Positions 9,701 through 12,234 of a stretch of 12,234 nt of DNA are shown piece by piece. The number at the start of each line of letters is the position of its first letter. Positions within the stretch are counted from its first letter, which is position 1. Position numbers and translations under genes: made by a program. The notes beneath the pieces are model-generated. The model saw only the letters and a list, made by a program, of their open reading frames with translations. It made no database searches and was not told the origin of the DNA. Source of the stretch: Beroe ovata (Eukaryota; Ctenophora; Nuda; Beroida; Beroidae); assembly GCA_946803715.1 (NCBI GenBank), contig CAMPET010000026.1, positions 1,120 through 13,353 of the forward strand, written 5' to 3'.

Positions 9701-12127
9701 TCTATGCGGATCTGGAGGTCTTGGCACGACATTCCTTCCCAGATTCCGTCGCTAGGCAACGACAGTTTGCTATCACTCCCCTTGAAATACACCTGAATAG
9801 TCCCTGACATAACGACACTCTTGTCACGTGATTGCTTGATGTATCGCTGCAGCAGTGTAAACCAGTGACGTTTCACATGCGAGTCAGGGAAGTGGAATAT
9901 CACGCGATGTAGCAACTCGTCTGCATCGTCGAACAGGCCGTCTGCCGCGAGCCATCCCGCGATACACGTGTTTTCTTGCTTATCCACCTGGCCAAAACCG
10001 ATACTATCCTGATACTCCGACAACCACATATTCCTAAACTTGATGATACGAGATATCTTCATTGACCTCGCTCCTCGCATCTTACAGAATATGAGACACT
10101 GGTTGAAAAGGAGTAGGGCGTAGGTGTGCACTTCATTTTCCCACCTCACTTTAACCTGCGGTTACTCAGTTAGTATATCATGACGTAAGGGAAATGACGT
10201 CATATAGATATTGGCAATGATAATCAGACTATCCTGGACCTTGTCTTGGCTGGTAACGAAGTACTCCGCTGCTGTGTTTTCGACGGCAGGTTTCTTGGGC
10301 GGAACCATGCCTACCAACACCTGAAAAGTCGAAACACAAATTTAACATGTTTTGAGACGAGATTTCGGCAAGGGAGATTGACTCCCAAGTTGAATAGGTA
10401 AAGGCATCACCTGTGCCTCTTCGTCCTTCTTCAACGCGTTTAGGATGTCCGGAGCCACAGTTTCCTCCCTGAACTTCCGTCCTCCAATCTCAACCTGTTC
10501 GCTCCGCTCCGTGGAGTCCAACTTGGACATCTTGGCGCTCGGCGACTTCTTGTACGATCTTTTCTTCCATCTCTTCACGGAGGCTGGCTCCTCGTGGATA
10601 TGCTTGATGTACAGGGCAAGCTCCGGAGCAACATTCTCACCGAGCAACCCCTCGATTTTCTTGTAATCGTCCATCTGAGTGGAAGTAGGGGGATTCATTG
10701 GTTTCTGAGAGCAATTCAACAGTACCGAAGTTATGAGCAACATTGGATTGAATCATTGTTGCATCAATCGCTGTGACAAAAATTAACAACATTGAGACAG
10801 CCATTGCCCACCTGTTTTCTCTTCACCAAGTTTCCATAATCAGTAGGGATTAGAGCAGCAACCTTCTCCTTACAGACCATCAGATCGGAAAAGTCAGGGT
10901 GACTGAAACAATGACCGGAACTAACGGTGCGCTCCAGGAACGTCTCGAAAAACTCTCGGTAACTCTTCAGTCGTTCAATCTGAAATGTTCAGTTCTGACT
11001 CAGGAACAGGGATCTCAATGAAGCACTGTTCACTTGCAATAGCCATTTCACTCAATCAGGAACAGGGATCTCAATGAAGCACTGTTCACTTGCAATAGCC
11101 ATTTCACTCAATCAGGAACAGGGATCGGAATTAAGCACTGTTCACTTGCAATAGTCATTTCACTCATTCAATGACGTCTGAATGAAGAGAGTGAGAAAAA
11201 CGTACCGGAAGGAGAATCAGGTCTTTGAGAGAGAAGTTGTCCAGACCCTGTTTGAGGGAGACCAAGGCGGCAAAATCGGGACTCTGCATCTTCTCATCGT
11301 ACTTGCTGGATAATTGGAAGTAATTAGAAGAACTAATTAGAAGCAATGAGAAGTAATGAGAAGTAATCATTAATCAATTATAGAACTGTTACTATAGTCT
11401 GAACTCTGAGTATGTTATAGTCATTTGCTATCTGAGGGTTTTGAAGGTATGGATTATGGGTTTTTGAGTTCCGCCCAATGCCTACTACCTGAGTGCCGTT
11501 TCAAGTGCCTACTACCTGAGTGCTGTTTCAAGTGCCTACTACCTGAGTGCTATTTCAAGTGCCCACTACCTGAGTGCTGTTTCCAGGTTGTGGGAGAAGT
11601 AACTGTAGATATCCCAGAGATTGGTATTGCCCAGGAAAATATCTCCTGAGGAGAGTTGTTAAAATAATTAGAAACTGGATTCACATAAATGAAATCTACT
11701 TGTCACCATCTGGAAATAACATGAATACATCCCTTATGACAAACCAATTTGTGAAGCATCTTCGTCCCAGTCTTTCAACCGCTCAGATATCTGGATATGG
11801 GCAGTGAAGAGAGTGCCAGGATGGGTAAATTGGAATATAATTGGTTGATAATGATTAAGGGCGTGGCGTTATGTTGGAAATACATATCTTAGAACCAGCC
11901 ACATATATATCAGACTATGACACCCGGTATTATGACACCCGTGTCGGTATCATGACACCCGGTATCATAGTTCATCCCTATAACAACTGGCTAGTTACAC
12001 ACTCCTCGCCCATATAGATATGTACATTGTACAAACCTCAGTGTAGAGTGAGACACTAATGTCCATCATGTCCTTGATCTTGGTCAGGAGCATCTTTTCG
12101 AGCTCTTCCCCGGATATGACACATGTC
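6538..12127 (-). CDS. ARHGAP20: Rho GTPase regulator, ARHGAP20-like, with DH-PH-RA-RhoGAP domains; 13 exons, N-terminus outside window
   Basis: Joined exons: 12127-12037, 11790-11745, 11645-11570, 11305-11206, 10979-10812, 10674-10411, 10320-10240, 10155-8677, 8548-8234, 7854-7612, 7521-7189, 6953-6864 and 6771-6538. All introns are GT-AG and all phases match, giving 1,172 residues and a TGA stop. Predicted domains: DH C-terminal two thirds (1-160), basic insert (161-248), PH (249-383), Ras-associating-like (390-499), RhoGAP (554-753) and a basic, Ser-rich tail (754-1172). PH, RA and RhoGAP in this order is the ARHGAP20 layout. RhoGAP proteins speed GTP hydrolysis on Rho, Rac or Cdc42, and DH-PH units load GTP on the same family, acting at the membrane and on the actin cytoskeleton. 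Having both recalls BCR and ABR. The arginine finger is present at residue 593. Orthology to vertebrate ARHGAP20 is inferred from domain order and pattern; the DH domain is not part of the vertebrate protein as I know it. First exons and promoter lie beyond 12234. Confidence 0.85.
6864..6953 (-). CDS. Exon 12: short tail exon (90 bases)
   Basis: The acceptor is AGCTTCACAG and the donor is GACCAG followed by GTAAGA. It encodes IKEHPVAKRVLVKHKATK and onward to NYSDQ. Phase 0 at both ends and a near-ideal donor support it. No domain is recognised. Confidence 0.75.
7012..7170. repeat. Degenerate GATCACTCAC-type low-complexity repeat in intron 11
   Basis: Variants of TCACTCAC, GATCACTCACG, ATCACAC and GATGACTC recur through this stretch without a fixed period, ending in CACACACA. 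It lies within the intron between exons 11 and 12, close to the exon 11 donor. Confidence 0.6.
7189..7521 (-). CDS. Exon 11: tail segment with Gln run
   Basis: The acceptor is TCCTTTTTCCCCAG and the donor is CACAAG followed by GTGAGA; 333 bases, phase 0. It encodes FKKQPFTRNTRSIREK, a helical, Gln-rich stretch (DDSKQQQQQRLQIHKQL) and a charged end (FRERRQIEAEDKDDMHK). I recognise no domain; part of it may form a coiled coil. Confidence 0.82.
7612..7854 (-). CDS. Exon 10: tail segment, Lys/Ser-rich
   Basis: The acceptor is CTCTCCACACAG and the donor is GATGAG followed by GTTATC; 243 bases, phase 0. It encodes TPTSVCPEQCDIP, then SMKKNKGSKV, RSRKAKKED and SSSVSDMSSEDE. The mix of basic runs and Ser/acidic clusters suggests a disordered, phosphorylated tail. 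Both ends keep the frame, so the exon could be skipped without a frameshift. Confidence 0.82.
8183..8232. repeat. GTCCAAATCACCA short tandem repeat abutting the exon 9 donor
   Basis: Three copies of GTCCAAATCAC begin at 8183, 8202 and 8219. The last runs into the exon 9 splice donor. On the minus strand the intron therefore begins GTTGGTGATTTGGAC and repeats close variants of that string. Confidence 0.7.
8234..8548 (-). CDS. Exon 9: tail segment, Ser/Asp-rich and Pro-rich
   Basis: The acceptor is CTCCCTCCCCCAG and the donor is CTACAG followed by GTTGGTG; 315 bases, phase 0. It encodes QSIRSRRSKLSG, an acidic SSDDDGDK run, a short poly-Ala and Pro-rich stretches (PSPLVVHQPLPPP). I see no domain. 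Pro-rich stretches of this kind often bind SH3 or WW domains, but that is only a possibility here. The donor lies in a short repeat shared with the intron. Confidence 0.82.
8677..10155 (-). CDS. Exon 8: PH remainder, RA-like and RhoGAP domains
   Basis: This 1,479-base exon is the core of the protein; the acceptor is GAGTAACCGCAG and the donor is GATGAG followed by GTTGGT. PH continues with YALLLFNQCLIFCKM and closes with WFTLLQRYIKQ. An RA-like segment follows (SGTIQVYFKG to IFLLRH). The RhoGAP domain starts at MFGLPISKFM. Its arginine finger lies in DGLFRKPG (codon 9204-9202), the conserved Lys in SSLLKNYYRSVP, and the conserved Asn residues in SVNMMGTSNISTCMGPSLI. These residues suggest a working GAP. 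The exon lacks any intron across three domains, unlike the finely split DH region. The chosen start is fixed by the splice site, not by an ATG. Confidence 0.92.
10169..10202 (-). promoter_or_regulatory. CRE-like palindrome and strong branch-point motif in an 84-base intron
   Basis: The intron between exons 7 and 8 contains TGACGTCA at 10195-10202 and a half-matching TGACGTAA at 10181-10188. On the minus strand TACTAAC (10175-10169) sits about 14 bases before the acceptor and matches the ideal branch-point sequence. The CRE sites may be chance matches; the branch point supports the splice call. Confidence 0.4.
10240..10320 (-). CDS. Exon 7: start of PH domain
   Basis: The acceptor is GACTTTTCAG and the donor is GACAAG followed by GTCCAG; 81 bases, phase 0. 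It encodes VLVGMVPPKKPAVENTAAEY followed by FVTSQDK. It joins without a break to VKVRWENEVHTYALLLFN in exon 8, forming the first strands of a PH domain that ends in the LLLFN..LIF.K motif. Confidence 0.8.
10411..10674 (-). CDS. Exon 6: basic insert between DH and PH domains
   Basis: The acceptor is TACTTCCACTCAG and the donor is GCACAG followed by GTGATG; 264 bases, phase 0. The 88 residues contain a strongly basic stretch (VKRWKKRSYKKSPSAK) and end in an acidic helix-like run (NALKKDEEAQ). I recognise no domain. In most DH-PH proteins the link is short, so this exon is an extra element that could hold a nuclear-localisation-like or lipid-binding basic patch. It starts with ATG, so an alternative first exon is possible but unproven. 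Confidence 0.8.
10812..10979 (-). CDS. Exon 5: DH domain C-terminal helix
   Basis: The acceptor is GAACATTTCAG and the donor is AAACAG followed by GTGGG; length is 168 bases, phase 0 at both ends. It encodes IERLKSYREFFETFLERT, then HPDFSDLMVCKEKVAALI. Joined to exon 4 this reads LLP-IERLKSYREFFE, the L.P..RL..Y..FL signature of DH CR3. The usual Val-Gln before Arg is replaced by Ile-Glu. HPDFSDL followed by a long helix matches the end of the DH fold. Confidence 0.88.
11000..11167. repeat. 56-base tandem repeat, three copies, in intron 4
   Basis: Units span 11000-11055, 11056-11111 and 11112-11167. The first two are identical. The third differs at about five positions (for example GGATCGGAATTAAGC for GGATCTCAATGAAGC). 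They fill most of the 226-base intron between exons 4 and 5. They contain no coding frame that matters. Confidence 0.92.
11206..11305 (-). CDS. Exon 4: DH domain middle
   Basis: The acceptor is CCAATTATCCAG and the donor is CTTCCG followed by GTACG. The first base completes the Ser codon begun in exon 3, giving SKYDEKMQSPDFAALVSL and then DNFSLKDLILLP. The end matches the start of the conserved L..PVQRI-type block of DH domains, which is split by the next intron. Confidence 0.85.
11481..11588. repeat. 27-base minisatellite, four copies, spanning the exon 3 splice donor
   Basis: Units start at 11481, 11508, 11535 and 11562, each reading roughly CCTACTACCTGAGTGC then YRTTTCAAGTG on the plus strand. 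The last unit contains the final 19 bases of exon 3 and its GT donor. The other three lie in the intron and each repeats the CAG/GTAGTAGG donor string on the minus strand. Confidence 0.93.
11570..11645 (-). CDS. Exon 3: DH domain, IGDIFL and Y..Y..N helix
   Basis: The acceptor is TCTCCTCAG and the donor is CTCAG followed by GTAGTG. With the carried-over G it encodes GDIFLGNTNLWDIYSYFSHN then LETAL, the classic DH segment in which IGD is followed by an L..YS.Y..N helix. Its last 19 bases and its donor form one unit of a 27-base tandem repeat that continues into the intron. Confidence 0.85.
11745..11790 (-). CDS. Exon 2: DH domain microexon (46 bases)
   Basis: This short exon is too small for a standalone frame, but phase and homology call for it. 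The acceptor is TGCCCATATCCAG and the donor is ATTG followed by GTTTGT. It encodes ISERLKDWDEDASQI and the first base of a Gly codon. It joins exactly to the next exon to give the IGDIFL motif typical of DH domains. Confidence 0.8.
11915..11970. repeat. ATGACACCCG repeat with flanking imperfect inverted repeat, intron 1
   Basis: ATGACACCCG occurs at 11917, 11932 and 11952. The ends, CTATGACACCCGG and CCGGTATCATAG, are imperfect reverse complements and could form a hairpin. It lies in the intron between exons 1 and 2 and has no recognised family. Confidence 0.6.
12037..12127 (-). CDS. Exon 1 of window: DH domain, N-terminal part
   Basis: The acceptor is ACTGTGTTTCAG and the donor is GAG followed by GTTTGT. 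The exon opens with one base that completes a codon from an upstream exon, so the gene continues beyond the window. It encodes TCVISGEELEKMLLTKIKDM and onward to SLYTE. This fits the early DH helix that precedes the IGD block. The DH CR1 segment with its conserved Glu should lie upstream, out of sight. Confidence 0.72.
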
Positions 12128-12234
12128 CTGAAACACAGTGTAGGGTTGAGCACAGATCTTTCGATAAGAGTCAATCTTTCCTGATAAATGACAATGGTGT
12201 GATATCCTAATGGCTGCATGCCTGTGTAGTGTGT

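Noticed and set aside
10342-10743. Frame starting MLLITSVLLNC as a small separate gene
   Set aside because: The start lies in intron 5. The coding part is exon 6, with acceptor and donor at 10674 and 10411 and phase 0 continuity with its neighbours.
11000-11588. CRISPR-like repeat array
   Set aside because: The 56-base and 27-base repeats are direct tandem units without unique spacers, lie in introns of an animal gene, and have no cas genes nearby.
11425-11649. Plus-strand frame with a repeated nine-residue Cys/Pro motif (CLLPECxFK)
   Set aside because: It is the reverse read of the 27-base minisatellite and exon 3 of the Rho regulator. The repeat period of 27 bases keeps any frame open, so the peptide repeat is a by-product.
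12128-12234. Further DH exon at the window end
   Set aside because: There is a possible acceptor (CATTTATCAG) but no donor before the exon 1 acceptor. The sequence reads as the tail of an intron, so the preceding exon must lie outside the window.

Overview
The window reads as genomic DNA of an invertebrate animal. A multi-exon gene with short introns (84 to 379 bases) and GT-AG boundaries fills the right half, and non-LTR retrotransposon sequence fills the left. The exact phylum cannot be told from the sequence. Four isolated N bases (1584, 1922, 3669, 5325) mark contig joins, so the left half is a patchwork of short pieces and should not be read as one locus without checking.

Left part (1 to 5324). 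Positions 2-811 on the minus strand hold an uninterrupted 270-codon LINE ORF1-type protein that runs off the window edge. About 120 bases away, pointing in the opposite direction, lies L2/CR1-type ORF2 sequence (endonuclease plus reverse transcriptase) in three pieces: the endonuclease N-terminus (932-1583), a 337-base reverse transcriptase piece (1585-1921), and the rest of the endonuclease plus reverse transcriptase (1923-3668). The second piece is about 97% identical to part of the third (10 differences by eye), and the third stops before the YADD catalytic motif. Next, 3672-5324 on the minus strand is fully open for 551 codons. Its first 30 or so residues resemble the end of the DUF6570 region of animal Helitrons. 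The rest is an unrecognised protein with CxxC pairs spaced about 60 residues apart.

Middle (5326 to 6537): AT-rich DNA with no gene that I can support.

Right part (6538 to 12127, minus strand): thirteen exons that I assembled by splice sites, reading phase and domain continuity. They encode 1,172 residues of a Rho-family regulator whose N-terminus lies beyond the window. The order is a partial DH (RhoGEF) domain, a basic insert, a PH domain, a Ras-associating-type domain, a RhoGAP domain with its arginine finger, and a long basic, Ser-rich tail. PH, RA and RhoGAP match the layout of ARHGAP20, and the DH domain makes this a candidate dual GEF/GAP protein. Its introns carry several tandem repeats. 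One of them, a 27-base minisatellite, repeats the 5' splice site of a DH exon four times.
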